Positions 7,296-16,803 of a stretch of DNA of 64,000 nt are shown one piece after another (position 1 is the stretch's first letter; the number at the start of each line of letters is the position of its first letter). The DNA comes from Lentzea alba. Lineage in GTDB: Bacteria; Actinomycetota; Actinomycetes; Mycobacteriales; Pseudonocardiaceae. The notes beneath the pieces were generated by a model. The model was not told where the DNA came from, did not search any database, and saw nothing but the letters and a program-made list of their open reading frames with translations. The stretch lies in NCBI RefSeq assembly GCF_011067745.1, contig NZ_JAAMPJ010000002.1:434001-498000 (forward strand). The letters are read 5' to 3'. The translations under genes were made by a program, and so were the position numbers.

Positions 7296-9712
7296 GAGAA
7301 GTGATCGTAGAAGCGGCATTCCGTCTCGGCGGCCAGTTCCCGCCCCGCGCGGGCGGTCTCGTCGGCGGCGGCGTGGTCGCCGATCGACCGCTGCACGCGT
7401 GCCAGCACCACGAACGTCCGGACTCCGCGTACCCGCATCTCACCCTCACGAGCCCGTTCACGGGCGCGCAGTGCGACCTTCAGCGCCTCGCTGAGCTCGC
7501 CCGCCGCGTGGTGGTCGGCGGCAAGGCCTGCGAGGGCGTTGACCTCGCCGCGCAGATAGCCGTTCTTCAGGCTGATGGCCAACGCCTCGTTGTGCGCGCT
7601 CATGGCCTTGTCGATGTCGCCCAGAGCACGGTGGATCTCGCCGAGCGTGTCGTAGGCGTCGCACTCGTCCTTGGTGCTGTGGGCCTCCTGGGCGTGTTCC
7701 AGCGATTGAAGAGCGAGGTCGAGCGCCTCCTCGGTGCGGCCTCGGACGAACGCGAGGACGGCGTGCGAGTCCAGCCCGGGGATGCGGCGGACCAGGCCGG
7801 GCGGGGCGTGGGCGCGCAGTTCGTCGGCCCTGGCCAGGTACTCCTCGGCCAGGTCGTAGTCGCCGCGCAGCTGATGGACCTCGACGACCGCGTTCAGCGC
7901 GAGAATGCGTCCTACCAACAGGTCCTGCTCCTCCGCGATCTTCAGGGCCCTCATGACGTGGGCGGCCGACGCCGAGAGCGGGCCCAGGTCGAGGTGGACG
8001 CCGCCGAGGTTGAAGAGGATCGCCGGGTTGTCCGGTGACATCTCCAGTGCCTCGCCGAGCAGCTGTGCGGAGGCGCGGAGGCGCCCGAGTTCCCAGTTCA
8101 CGATGCCGCTGTTGATCAGCAGCGAGGTCATCACCCGCTCGTCGCGGTGAACGCGCAGGATGTCCAGCGCCTTGCCGTACTCCTCGCCGGCGTCGGCGAG
8201 GTTGCCGGTGCTCCAGTGGGCGAGGCCGAGGCTGCCGTGCATGACGGCCTGAGGGATCGGCTGCCGCGCCTGCTGGGCGGCCCTGAGGCCGGCTCTGGCG
8301 GCGGCGAACCAGTCGACGTGATGCGCCTGGAAGTGGAAGTGGCCGCGCAGCATGTCGGTGAGCAACCACGCGACGGGGTCCGGTCCCGCCTGCTGGATGG
8401 CGGCGACGATGTTGGCCCGTTCGGCGTCGAGCCACGCGACGGCGGCCGACTCCGACTCGAGGTCGTGCCGTGGGAGGTCGTCGGGGAGCTCCGGCAGGTC
8501 GAGACGGAAGAACTCCCGGTTGAGCGTGCGGGCCGCTGCTTCGGCGTTGACCAGGTAGTAGGAGAAGAGCCGGGTGCGGGCGGTGGCTTCGGCACCGAGG
8601 TGCTTCGCGTAGATGCGGAGCAGATCGTGGAGGCTGTGGCGGTTGTGCGAGCGCTGCACGAGGTTCGCCTCGACGAGCTGCCCGAGAGGTTCGGTGGCGT
8701 CCTCGCCGAGCAGTGCGGTGGCACCCTCGACGCTGAAGTCCTGTCCGGACACGAGTGCCAACAGGCGGAACAGTCGTTGCGCGACAACGGGTTGCGCACG
8801 ATAGGAGAGGTCGAACGTGGCGTTCACCGCCGCATCGCCCTCGATCTGCAACGCGCCGAGACGGTCGTCGCCCCTCAGCTCGCTCACGTAGTCGGGGAGG
8901 TAGCGGTCGGCGAGGTTCGCGCCGGCGATGCGCAGCGCGAGCGGGAGGTTGGCGCACAACCGGATCAGCTCAGCCCGGTCGCGATGCCCGCCGGCGATCC
9001 GCATGTTGTCGAGCAACGCGTGGGCCTCGTGCTCGTCGAACACGCCGAGCCTGATCTGCTCGTGCTCCGGCAGGTCCGTGCGGCTCGTGACGATCACACG
9101 GCACGTCGGACTGTCCGGCAGCAACGGCCGGAGCTGGTCGCGCGTGGCGTTGTCGATCACGAGCAGCACGCGGCGGTTCCTGGTCAGCTCGCGGAAGCGG
9201 ATGGTCTGCGCATCGAGGTCGACCGGGACGTGCTCGGCACCTAGCGCGCGCAGGAACCGCGCGAGCGCCTGTTCCGGCGGCACCTGGTCGCCCGGCGAGA
9301 ACGCGCGGAGGTTGACGTGCAGCTGGCCGTCCGGGAACTCGGCGCGCAGGAGGTGCGCGAGGTGCACCGCGAACGACGTCTTGCCGACGCCGGGCGGGCC
9401 GGTGACCGCGAGGACCCCGGCGTCGCTGCCGTGAGCCCTGCGGAGCTCCTCGCCACGGCCGACGAAGTCCGGGAGGTCCGCCGGCAACTGGCTCGGGCCG
9501 GGCGGGCGCACGACGAGCCGGTAGCCGAGCGGTTCGGTGACGACCTCGTGGGCGCGGCGCAGACGGCGCACCAGATTGCGCAGCGCGGCCCTCGGGTTGG
9601 CGGGCGGCGCTTCCGGCCAGACGGTCGAGATGAGGTCGTCGAACGGGACGGGTTCGCCGGGACGCACGGCGAGTGCGTTGTGGAGCGCGCGCAGTCTGCT
9701 TGCCTCCGCCAT
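7292..9712 (-). CDS. wHTH-STAND (NB-ARC) ATPase with TPR repeats, paralogue 2
   Basis: An 806-residue paralogue of its two neighbours with the same order: winged helix (LHNALAVRPGEPVPFDDL), PADLPDFVGRG linker, Walker A GPPGVGKT, Walker B VLLVIDNA, VTSRTDL sensor, LPLALRI, then TPR repeats to the end. It leads a two-gene operon with paralogue 1. The ATG is chosen over an upstream in-frame GTG because it aligns with the other paralogues and lies 6 bases after TACGAT, a leaderless-type promoter. The divergent 180-residue gene starts 37 bases away, so the two share a very short promoter region. A cytoplasmic sensor/regulator role is inferred from the family only. Confidence 0.88.
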   Translation of the reverse strand: MAEASRLRALHNALAVRPGEPVPFDDLISTVWPEAPPANPRAALRNLVRRLRRAHEVVTEPLGYRLVVRPPGPSQLPADLPDFVGRGEELRRAHGSDAGVLAVTGPPGVGKTSFAVHLAHLLRAEFPDGQLHVNLRAFSPGDQVPPEQALARFLRALGAEHVPVDLDAQTIRFRELTRNRRVLLVIDNATRDQLRPLLPDSPTCRVIVTSRTDLPEHEQIRLGVFDEHEAHALLDNMRIAGGHRDRAELIRLCANLPLALRIAGANLADRYLPDYVSELRGDDRLGALQIEGDAAVNATFDLSYRAQPVVAQRLFRLLALVSGQDFSVEGATALLGEDATEPLGQLVEANLVQRSHNRHSLHDLLRIYAKHLGAEATARTRLFSYYLVNAEAAARTLNREFFRLDLPELPDDLPRHDLESESAAVAWLDAERANIVAAIQQAGPDPVAWLLTDMLRGHFHFQAHHVDWFAAARAGLRAAQQARQPIPQAVMHGSLGLAHWSTGNLADAGEEYGKALDILRVHRDERVMTSLLINSGIVNWELGRLRASAQLLGEALEMSPDNPAILFNLGGVHLDLGPLSASAAHVMRALKIAEEQDLLVGRILALNAVVEVHQLRGDYDLAEEYLARADELRAHAPPGLVRRIPGLDSHAVLAFVRGRTEEALDLALQSLEHAQEAHSTKDECDAYDTLGEIHRALGDIDKAMSAHNEALAISLKNGYLRGEVNALAGLAADHHAAGELSEALKVALRARERAREGEMRVRGVRTFVVLARVQRSIGDHAAADETARAGRELAAETECRFYDHFS
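7304..7309 (-). promoter_or_regulatory. -10-like TACGAT ahead of STAND paralogue 1
   Basis: TACGAT ends 8 bases before the GTG of paralogue 1 and lies inside the last codons of paralogue 2. It may give paralogue 1 an internal promoter in addition to coupled translation. Confidence 0.3.
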
Positions 9713-9718
9713 GAGTTG

Positions 9719-9724
9719 ATCGTA
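9719..9724 (-). promoter_or_regulatory. -10-like TACGAT ahead of STAND paralogue 2
   Basis: TACGAT is followed by exactly 6 bases and the ATG of paralogue 2, without a ribosome binding site. The same hexamer and spacing occur at moaC, which supports a leaderless promoter. Confidence 0.45.
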
Positions 9725-9749
9725 GGGAGAATCCCGGGATGCTGGTGGC

Positions 9750-10292
9750 GTGACCGACACACCTGCGCCTCCGGATCCGATTTCGTACGTCCCGCCGAAC
9801 TACCTCACCTCCGACGACGGCAGGAAGTGGGCGGTGAAGCACTGGTTGAACGTGCCCGGCCCCTTCTACACAGGTGAGACCGACACCGGTTGGATGGGTC
9901 GGAAGTCCGCACCACGACACGTCCTCTACGGCGGCGAGTACCTCAACGAGTTCGTTTACCGCCAGCCGAAGACCAAGGCGGAGGTCGCGTGCCTGCTGGA
10001 GGCCGCCGGGGACGACCCTCTGGACGGCTACGCCGGCGACGGCGACTCGCGGTGGACACCGGACGCCGTCCGCGCCTGGTGGGACGCGCGGAACGAGGTC
10101 GAGGAACACGTCGCCGGGCTGGTCGTCCAGTTCTCCGCTCTTCCCGATCCCGAGGACCAGGAGGCCGCCGAAGGCGCCCGCGACTTCCTCGCCTACCTGG
10201 CCGGTGAGCTGAGGAGCGACCTCCAGGCCTACCTCTTCCGCTTGGAACGAGGCCGCTACCCGGTCGCCGGTGACCAGCTCCCGGACCTCTGA
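9750..10292 (+). CDS. Uncharacterised 180-aa protein between STAND genes
   Basis: I do not recognise this family. It is a soluble, acidic, Trp- and Tyr-rich protein of 180 residues with no signal peptide or membrane segment. Visible landmarks are YVPPNYLTSDDGRKW near the N-terminus, YGGEYLNEFVYRQP near residue 70, a Gly/Asp-rich loop DGYAGDGDSRWTPD near residue 95, and a helical C-terminal third. It is divergent from STAND paralogue 2, and its last 37 bases overlap the 3' end of paralogue 3. The GTG start lacks a good ribosome binding site. Its enclosure by two STAND genes suggests, but does not prove, a shared function. Confidence 0.7.
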   Translation: MTDTPAPPDPISYVPPNYLTSDDGRKWAVKHWLNVPGPFYTGETDTGWMGRKSAPRHVLYGGEYLNEFVYRQPKTKAEVACLLEAAGDDPLDGYAGDGDSRWTPDAVRAWWDARNEVEEHVAGLVVQFSALPDPEDQEAAEGARDFLAYLAGELRSDLQAYLFRLERGRYPVAGDQLPDL

Positions 10293-12706
10293 GCGAGCCG
10301 CCGTTCCCACGAGCGCCGCCCGGTGACGCGCGCCAGCTCCAGCGCACGCGACCGGCATTCGTCCGCCTGCTCCGCCGCACCCATCGCCCGGTGCACCTCG
10401 GCGAGCTCGGCCAGCGCGGGCACCTCGCGAACCCGCAGCTGGCCACGTTCAGCGGCGGCGACGGCTTTGGTGGCGTGCTCGAACGCCTCCGACAGGTGCC
10501 CGCTCACCCGCAGGCAGGCGGCGAGTCCGATGAGAGCGTCGACCTCGCCGCGCAGGAAGCCGACCTTGTGGCACAGCCCGAGAGCCTCCTGGTGGTGCGG
10601 GGAGGCATCGCCCGCACGTCCCTGGCCGGACAGCGCGAAGCCGAGGCTGTTGTGCCCGTCCGCTTCCGACTTGGGGTCGCCGCAGTCGATCGCCAGCTCG
10701 ATCGAGCGGCGGGCGTGGGCCTCCGCGGCGGCGAAGTCACCGCGTTCCAGGTCGAGCAACGCGAGGGTGTCGGAGTTCCGGGCGGCGAACGCCGGGCCGG
10801 CCGGTGTCAGGTCGAGCCGGTCGATCTCGTCGAACTGGGCCGCCGCGCTCTCGACGTCGCCGATCAGCACGTAGGCGTCGGTGAGGTGCCCGGCGGCGAA
10901 CACCCTGCCCACCGGGATGTTCTGCGCGACGGACAGCCGGCCGACCTCCTCGGCGTAGGAGACGGCCAGGTCGAGTGGACCGAGGTCCATGTGGATGCCG
11001 CTGAGGTTGAACACCGCCGGTGCGCTGTCGGGCTCGATGGCCAGCGACTCGCGCAGGGCGTCGGCGGCTTCGGTGAGCCGGCCGTGCTCCCAGTTCACGA
11101 TGCCGAGGTTGGTCAGCACGGAGCTCAGCGTCTGCTCGTCCCCGAGGTCGCGGGCGATCGCCACGGCCGGTTCGAACTCCCCCAGCGCCTCGGCGAACTG
11201 GCCGCCGCGCCAATGAGCGAGGCCGAGTGCGTTGCGCATGGTCACTTCGGCGTTCAGGTCACCGCGGTTGCGCGCGGCCCGGAGGCCGGCCCTGGCGGTG
11301 GTGACCCATTCGACGAGATGGCTGTGGAAGTAGAAGTAGGCCCGCATGGCATCGGTGAGCAGCCACGTCAGCGGCCGGTCGGCGGCCGCGAGGATCGCCG
11401 CCACGATGCTCGCCCGTTCCGCGTCGAGCCAGGAAAGCGCGTCGGGTGTGTCGGACAGGTCGTGTTCCGGCACGGATTCGTGCGGTGGCAACGGCAACCG
11501 GCTGAACTCCGGGTGCAGCGCCTTGCCCGCCGCGTAGGCGTTGACGAGGTAGTAGTCGTGCAGCCGGTCCAGCGACGGCTCGCCCAGCCGCATCGCGTAG
11601 ATGCGCAGCAGGTCGTGCAGGAAGTAGCGATCTCCGTTGCGCTGCACCAGGTTCGCGTCGACGAGTTGGCCGAGGGGCGCGGTGGCGTCCGCGCCGAGCA
11701 ACGCGGTGGCGCCGGCGACCCCGAAGTCCGGGCCCGGCACGTGGCCGAGCAACCGGAACAACCGTTGTGCCACAGCGGACTGCGCGCGGTACGACAGGTC
11801 GAAGGTCGCCCGCACCGCGGCGTCGCCCTCGATCTCCAGCGCGCCGAGTCGGTCGTCGCCGCGCAGTTCGGTGAGGTAGTCGGGCAGGTGGCTCTCGACG
11901 ACGTTCGCCGCGGCGATGCGCAACGCCAGCGGCAGGTGCCCGCACAAGCGCGCGAGCTCGGCGCGTTCGCCGTGGCTGCCGCCGATCCTCAGATGGGACA
12001 ACAGGTCCTGGGCCTCGCGGTGGTCGAACACGCCGATCTTGAGCTGCTCGAACTCGGGCAGGTCCGTGCGACTGGTGACGATCACCCGGCACCGGTCGCC
12101 GGCCGGCAGCAGCGGGCCGATCAGGTCACGGGTGGCGTTGTCGACCACGATCAGCACCGCGCGGTCGGCGGTCAGCTGGTGGTACAGCGCGGTCTGAGCG
12201 TCGAGGGAGACGGGGATGTCGTCGGCGCCGAGCGCGCGCAGGAACCGGGAGACGGCCTGCTCCGGGGTGACAGGGGTGCCCGGCGAGAACGCGCGCAGGT
12301 TCACGTGCAGCTGGCCGTCGGCGAAGCGCGGGCTCAGCCGGTGCGCGAGGTGGATCGCGAGCGAGGTCTTGCCGACGCCAGGCGGCCCGGTGATCGCGAG
12401 CACCGGTGCGCGTGACGCCAGCGCGGCGGTGATCTCGCCCGTTCGCCCGACGAAGTCCGGCAGGTCCGCGGGCAGCTGCCGCGGACCGGGTTTGCGCGGC
12501 ACCAGCCGGTAACCGGACGGTTCGGTGACCACCTGTTCGGTGGCGCGGAGCCGCTGGACGAGGTTGCGCAACGCCGACTTCGGGTTCGCCGGCCGTTCGG
12601 CGCCCCAGATGGCGTCGATCAGCTCGTCGAACGACACGGGCTGGCCGGGTTTGGCCCCCAGCGCTCGCCGCAGCGCGTCGATTCTCATGCCTTCGATCTT
12701 GGCCAT
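10256..12706 (-). CDS. wHTH-STAND (NB-ARC) ATPase with TPR repeats, paralogue 3
   Basis: An 816-residue protein with the same architecture as paralogues 1 and 2: winged helix ending in TEPSGYRLVPRKPG, PADLPDFVGRT linker, Walker A GPPGVGKT near residue 106, Walker B VLIVVDNA, VTSRTDL, LPLALRI, and a long TPR array. The three are clearly homologous along their whole length, most conserved in the NB-ARC part. It is transcribed separately from the other two because the 180-residue gene lies between. An internal ATG six codons on (MRIDALRRAL) is an alternative start. It faces the rpf gene divergently across a 400-base regulatory region. Confidence 0.88.
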   Translation of the reverse strand: MAKIEGMRIDALRRALGAKPGQPVSFDELIDAIWGAERPANPKSALRNLVQRLRATEQVVTEPSGYRLVPRKPGPRQLPADLPDFVGRTGEITAALASRAPVLAITGPPGVGKTSLAIHLAHRLSPRFADGQLHVNLRAFSPGTPVTPEQAVSRFLRALGADDIPVSLDAQTALYHQLTADRAVLIVVDNATRDLIGPLLPAGDRCRVIVTSRTDLPEFEQLKIGVFDHREAQDLLSHLRIGGSHGERAELARLCGHLPLALRIAAANVVESHLPDYLTELRGDDRLGALEIEGDAAVRATFDLSYRAQSAVAQRLFRLLGHVPGPDFGVAGATALLGADATAPLGQLVDANLVQRNGDRYFLHDLLRIYAMRLGEPSLDRLHDYYLVNAYAAGKALHPEFSRLPLPPHESVPEHDLSDTPDALSWLDAERASIVAAILAAADRPLTWLLTDAMRAYFYFHSHLVEWVTTARAGLRAARNRGDLNAEVTMRNALGLAHWRGGQFAEALGEFEPAVAIARDLGDEQTLSSVLTNLGIVNWEHGRLTEAADALRESLAIEPDSAPAVFNLSGIHMDLGPLDLAVSYAEEVGRLSVAQNIPVGRVFAAGHLTDAYVLIGDVESAAAQFDEIDRLDLTPAGPAFAARNSDTLALLDLERGDFAAAEAHARRSIELAIDCGDPKSEADGHNSLGFALSGQGRAGDASPHHQEALGLCHKVGFLRGEVDALIGLAACLRVSGHLSEAFEHATKAVAAAERGQLRVREVPALAELAEVHRAMGAAEQADECRSRALELARVTGRRSWERRLAQRSGSWSPATG

Positions 12707-12872
12707 CCGATCGCGGTGATGGCCAGAACCGGCGTGTCTCCGATGGCGGAATCGCGTGAGCCACGCCTCACTTTGCGTGATAAATCTCGATGGATCTCAG
12801 AATGGAAACGGACCGATAACGACACCTTTGAGCTGCGCGTTTGTAGGCCCAGCACAACAATCCGCAGTGTTA

Positions 12873-12890
12873 CTGTGATGCGCGTCACAG
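12873..12890. promoter_or_regulatory. CRP/FNR-family binding site (CTGTGA-N6-TCACAG)
   Basis: CTGTGATGCGCGTCACAG is a perfect 6-6-6 match to the cAMP receptor protein consensus TGTGA-N6-TCACA. It lies 218 bases upstream of the rpf start and just upstream of the structured leader. In mycobacteria rpfA is an established CRP target, which supports the assignment. Confidence 0.75.
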
Positions 12891-12924
12891 CTCGAAACAT
12901 TTGGTGAGCCCGACTTCGGTTACG

Positions 12925-13746
<822 letters not shown>

Positions 13747-13803
13747 TCAGCGATCCAGTCCGATTCTGAACGTTGGCCCTGTTTTGCCGTGGGCTGATGC
13801 AGG

Positions 13804-13852
13804 AACCAGGGATCTCACCGCTACCCCCCGGCGGTGAGGTCCCTGGTTGCGT
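13804..13852 (+). terminator. Terminator hairpin between rpf and moaE
   Basis: A 17-bp stem (AACCAGGGATCTCACCG pairing with CGGTGAGGTCCCTGGTT, one G-U pair) with an 11-base loop is followed by a weak T stretch (GCGTTT). It lies between convergent rpf and moaE and could serve both. Confidence 0.75.
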
Positions 13853-13866
13853 TTCCGAGGTCCAGC

Positions 13867-14292
13867 TCAGGGGCAGTTGACCCACTCGTCCTTGCCGTCC
13901 GAGAACACCTGCCGCTTCCACACCGGCAACCGGGCCTTAACCTCGTCCACAAGGTCCGAGCACAACGAGAACGCCTCCCCGCGGTGCTCAGCCGCCACCG
14001 CGCAAGCCAGCGCGACATCACCGATCTTCAGCGGCCCGACCCGGTGCGACACCGCGATCCCGTGCACCCCGGAGTACTTGGCGGCCAGCGACTCCACGAC
14101 CTCGGCCACGACATCGGCAGCGGACGGGTGCGAGTGGTACTCCAGCTCCAGCACCGAACGTCCACCGTCGTGGTCGCGCACGACGCCGGAGAACGTCACC
14201 ACCGCGCCGGCTCGGTCCGAACCCACCAGAGCGGCGTGCTCCTCGACCGACAGCGGTTCCTCGGTCACGACGGCCCGCAGCACCACGCTCAT
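13867..14292 (-). CDS. moaE: Molybdopterin synthase catalytic subunit MoaE
   Basis: A 141-residue protein that with MoaD converts cPMP to molybdopterin. Family landmarks are GAVVTFSGVVRDHD near residue 30, the HR-x-G segment (VSHRVGPLKIGD) near residue 84 and the active-site lysine region KARLPVWKRQ near the C-terminus. The ATG overlaps the mog stop codon by 4 bp, so it is the last gene of a moaC-mog-moaE operon. Confidence 0.95.
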   Translation of the reverse strand: MSVVLRAVVTEEPLSVEEHAALVGSDRAGAVVTFSGVVRDHDGGRSVLELEYHSHPSAADVVAEVVESLAAKYSGVHGIAVSHRVGPLKIGDVALACAVAAEHRGEAFSLCSDLVDEVKARLPVWKRQVFSDGKDEWVNCP

Positions 14293-14759
14293 TTGTGGTC
14301 ACCTCCACGCAGTTGGTCCAGCGCATGCTCTACGACGGACCCCAGCACGTCCAGCCCGTCGCGCACGCCGCCGGTCGAGCCCGGCAGGTTCACGATCAGG
14401 GTTCGGCCCGCCACTCCGGCCACGCCGCGCGACAGCACCGAGCCCGGCACGCGCGGCCAGCCCGACATCCGGATGACGTCGGCCAGGCCGGGCACCTCGT
14501 AGTCCAGCACCGCGCGCGTGGCTTCCGGGGTCCGGTCGGTCGGGTTGATGCCGGTGCCGCCCGTGGTCACCACGAGATCGGCACCCGAGGACACCGCCTC
14601 GGCCAACGCGAGTCGAACAGGTTCGCCGTCCGGCACGACGACCGGCTCGGAGACCGAGAAGCCGCGCTCGGCGAGCCACGTGACGATCAGAGGTCCGCTG
14701 CGATCGGAGTAGACCCCGGCGGCGGCACGGTTGGAGGCCGTGATCACCACTGCCTTCAC
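14289..14759 (-). CDS. mog: MogA/MoaB-type molybdopterin adenylyltransferase
   Basis: A 156-residue protein of the MogA/MoaB family that adenylylates molybdopterin before molybdate insertion. The motif TTGGTGINPTDRTPEAT (residues about 66-82) contains the GG-x-G substrate loop and the catalytic Asp, and VNLPGSTGGV near residue 125 is the second conserved loop. The GTG start overlaps the moaC stop by 4 bp (GTGA) and the stop overlaps the moaE start (ATGA), so three proteins are made from one tightly coupled message. Confidence 0.92.
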   Translation of the reverse strand: MKAVVITASNRAAAGVYSDRSGPLIVTWLAERGFSVSEPVVVPDGEPVRLALAEAVSSGADLVVTTGGTGINPTDRTPEATRAVLDYEVPGLADVIRMSGWPRVPGSVLSRGVAGVAGRTLIVNLPGSTGGVRDGLDVLGSVVEHALDQLRGGDHK

Positions 14760-15229
14760 GGGCGTTCCCACAGGCCGGACTTGCCGCCTTCCTTGCGTTC
14801 CACCCGCACCGCGTCCAGCGACGCGGCCGGGTCGACGGACTTCACCATGTCGTGCAGGGTCAGGCCGGCCACCGACACCGCGGTCAGGGCCTCCATCTCG
14901 ACGCCCGTGCGGTCGGTGGTGCGGACCGTGGCCGTGATCAGCACCGAGTCCGGTGCCAGGGCCAGGTCCACCACCACCGACGACAACGAGATCGGGTGGC
15001 ACAGCGGCACGAGCTCCCAGGTGCGCTTCGCGGCCATGATGCCGGCGATGCGGGCCGTGGCCATGGCGTCGCCCTTGGGCAGGCCATCGGCACCCAGCAG
15101 CTCAACCACCTCGGCGGTCGTGTGCAGGATCCCGGTGGCCACGGCCGTCCGCGTGGTCTGCTCCTTGCCGGAGACGTCGACCATCCGGGCCGCGCCGTGG
15201 GAGTCCAGGTGGGTGAACTGCTTGGTCAT
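14756..15229 (-). CDS. moaC: Cyclic pyranopterin monophosphate synthase MoaC
   Basis: A 157-residue enzyme that acts after MoaA to form cPMP. Conserved segments are MVDVSGKEQTTRTAVA near residue 16, LVPLCHPISLSS near residue 72, the GVEMEALTAVSVA region near 108 and the KSVDP loop with KSGLW at the C-terminus, which carries the catalytic Lys. The ATG is set by homology and lies 6 bases after TACGAT, without a ribosome binding site; an open frame upstream runs through palindromic repeats and is not protein-like. First gene of the moaC-mog-moaE operon. Confidence 0.95.
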   Translation of the reverse strand: MTKQFTHLDSHGAARMVDVSGKEQTTRTAVATGILHTTAEVVELLGADGLPKGDAMATARIAGIMAAKRTWELVPLCHPISLSSVVVDLALAPDSVLITATVRTTDRTGVEMEALTAVSVAGLTLHDMVKSVDPAASLDAVRVERKEGGKSGLWERP

Positions 15230-15235
15230 GCCGCG

Positions 15236-15241
15236 ATCGTA
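15236..15241 (-). promoter_or_regulatory. -10-like TACGAT ahead of moaC (leaderless)
   Basis: TACGAT-N6-ATG, identical in hexamer and spacing to the signal at STAND paralogue 2. No Shine-Dalgarno sequence is present. Confidence 0.45.
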
Positions 15242-15252
15242 TGCCCGCTTCC

Positions 15253-15310
15253 AGGGGAACGCGGGGGCCCCGCGTTCCCCTGAAGGAAACGTGGGGCCCC
15301 CGCGTTCCCC
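15253..15310. repeat. Two adjacent GC-rich palindromic repeats between moaC and malic enzyme
   Basis: Copy one (15253-15281) is a perfect palindrome of two 14-base arms (AGGGGAACGCGGGG / CCCCGCGTTCCCCT) around one base. Copy two (about 15284-15310) is a diverged version (GGAAACGTGGGG / CCCCCGCGTTCCCC). The unit fills the space between the malic enzyme stop and the moaC promoter. It may act as a terminator, but the paired copies look like a dispersed intergenic repeat family. Confidence 0.7.
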
Positions 15311-15314
15311 GAAA

Positions 15315-16697
15315 TCAGGACTGGGCGGCCTTGCGGACCGCTTCCGCCACGGCCGGAGCAACCGTGTTGTCGAAGACCGACGGGACGATGAACGACGCGT
15401 TGAGGCGGTCGCCGTCCACCACGTCGGCGATGGCCTGCGCGGCGGCCAGCAGCATCGCGTCGGTGATCGTCCGGGCGTGCGCGTCCAGCAGGCCGCGGAA
15501 CACGCCGGGGAACGCCAGCACGTTGTTGATCTGGTTCGGGAAGTCCGAGCGGCCGGTCGCCACGACGGCGGCGTGCTGCTGGGCCTCCATCGGGTCGATC
15601 TCCGGGTCCGGGTTGGCCAGCGCGAACACGATGGCGTCCTTGGCCATCGTGGCGACCTGGTCGGCGCCGAACAGGTTGGGAGCCGAGACGCCGATGAACA
15701 CGTCCGAGCCGACCAGCGCGTCGTGCAGGCGGCCGGACTGGTTGTCCTTGTTCGTGGACGCGGCGATGGACTTCAGGTTCGAGTCCAGGCCGGGACGGTC
15801 GCGGTGCACGATGCCGTCCACGTCGACGGCGATGATGTCGCCGGGCGTCTGGGCCTGCAGCAGGCGGATGATCGCGGAACCGGCCGCGCCGACGCCGCAG
15901 ACCGTGATGCGGCAGTCCTTGATGTCCTTGTTCACCACGCGCAGGGCGTTGCGCAGCGCGGCGACAACGACGATGGCCGTGCCGTGCTGGTCGTCGTGGA
16001 AGACCGGGATGTCGAGCTTCTCGCGGAGGCGGGCCTCGATCTCGAAGCAGCGCGGCGCGGAGATGTCCTCGAGGTTGATGCCGCCGTACACGGGAGCGAT
16101 GAGCTCGACCGCGCGGATGATCTCCTCGGTGTCCTGGGTGTCCAGGCAGACCGGCCAGGCGTCGACGCCAGCGAACTTCTTGAACAGCGCCGCCTTGCCC
16201 TCCATCACCGGCAGCGCGGCGGCGGGGCCGAGGTTGCCGAGGCCCAGCACGGCCGAACCGTCGGTCACGACGGCCACGGTGTTGCGCTTGATGGTCAGAC
16301 GACGCGCGTCGTCCGGGTTCTTGGCGATCGCCTCGCAGACCCGCGCGACGCCCGGCGTGTACGCGCGGGAGAGGTCGTCACGGTTGCGCAGCGGAACCTT
16401 CGACGAGATCTCGATCTTGCCGCCGAGGTGCACGAGGAACGTGCGGTCCGACACCTTGCGGACGACGATGCCGGGCAACGTCTCCAGCGTGTCGGTGATG
16501 TCCTTGGCGTGGTTCGCGGACAGCGCGTTGCAGGTGAGGTCGATGACGACGCGGTCGTTGTGCGACTCCACGACGTCGAACGCCGTGATGACACCGCCCG
16601 CGCGGCCGACGGCCGACGTGAGGTCACCCGCAGCGCTCGCTGACGGCGGCGCCTCCAAGCGAACGGTGATCGAGTAACCAGGGCCGGGGACCGGCAT
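15315..16697 (-). CDS. NAD(P)-dependent malic enzyme with N-terminal ACT domain
   Basis: A 460-residue oxidative decarboxylase converting malate to pyruvate and CO2. Residues about 1-90 form an ACT-like regulatory domain ([24 protein letters not shown]). The catalytic part begins with the conserved [14 protein letters not shown] near residue 112; the metal and substrate segment [13 protein letters not shown] and [10 protein letters not shown] follow, then the dinucleotide-binding GVGAAGSAI near residue 270. The absence of a C-terminal phosphotransacetylase domain makes it the short bacterial form. It is monocistronic, with the palindromic repeats after its stop. Cofactor preference cannot be settled from sequence. 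Confidence 0.93.
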   Translation of the reverse strand: MPVPGPGYSITVRLEAPPSASAAGDLTSAVGRAGGVITAFDVVESHNDRVVIDLTCNALSANHAKDITDTLETLPGIVVRKVSDRTFLVHLGGKIEISSKVPLRNRDDLSRAYTPGVARVCEAIAKNPDDARRLTIKRNTVAVVTDGSAVLGLGNLGPAAALPVMEGKAALFKKFAGVDAWPVCLDTQDTEEIIRAVELIAPVYGGINLEDISAPRCFEIEARLREKLDIPVFHDDQHGTAIVVVAALRNALRVVNKDIKDCRITVCGVGAAGSAIIRLLQAQTPGDIIAVDVDGIVHRDRPGLDSNLKSIAASTNKDNQSGRLHDALVGSDVFIGVSAPNLFGADQVATMAKDAIVFALANPDPEIDPMEAQQHAAVVATGRSDFPNQINNVLAFPGVFRGLLDAHARTITDAMLLAAAQAIADVVDGDRLNASFIVPSVFDNTVAPAVAEAVRKAAQS

Positions 16698-16803
16698 CGT
16701 CGTCCTCCCACGAAGTGCAGCTCAAGTGGGAAACGAGCCTATCCCCGGGCCCATTGCGGTACGCACGCGACTCGGCAGTTTTAAGACCGCCCTGACAGTC
16801 CGA

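Noticed and set aside
12716..12907. Short open frames on both strands in the rpf upstream region
   Set aside because: No ribosome binding sites, and their translations lack coding character. The region is better explained as regulatory DNA.
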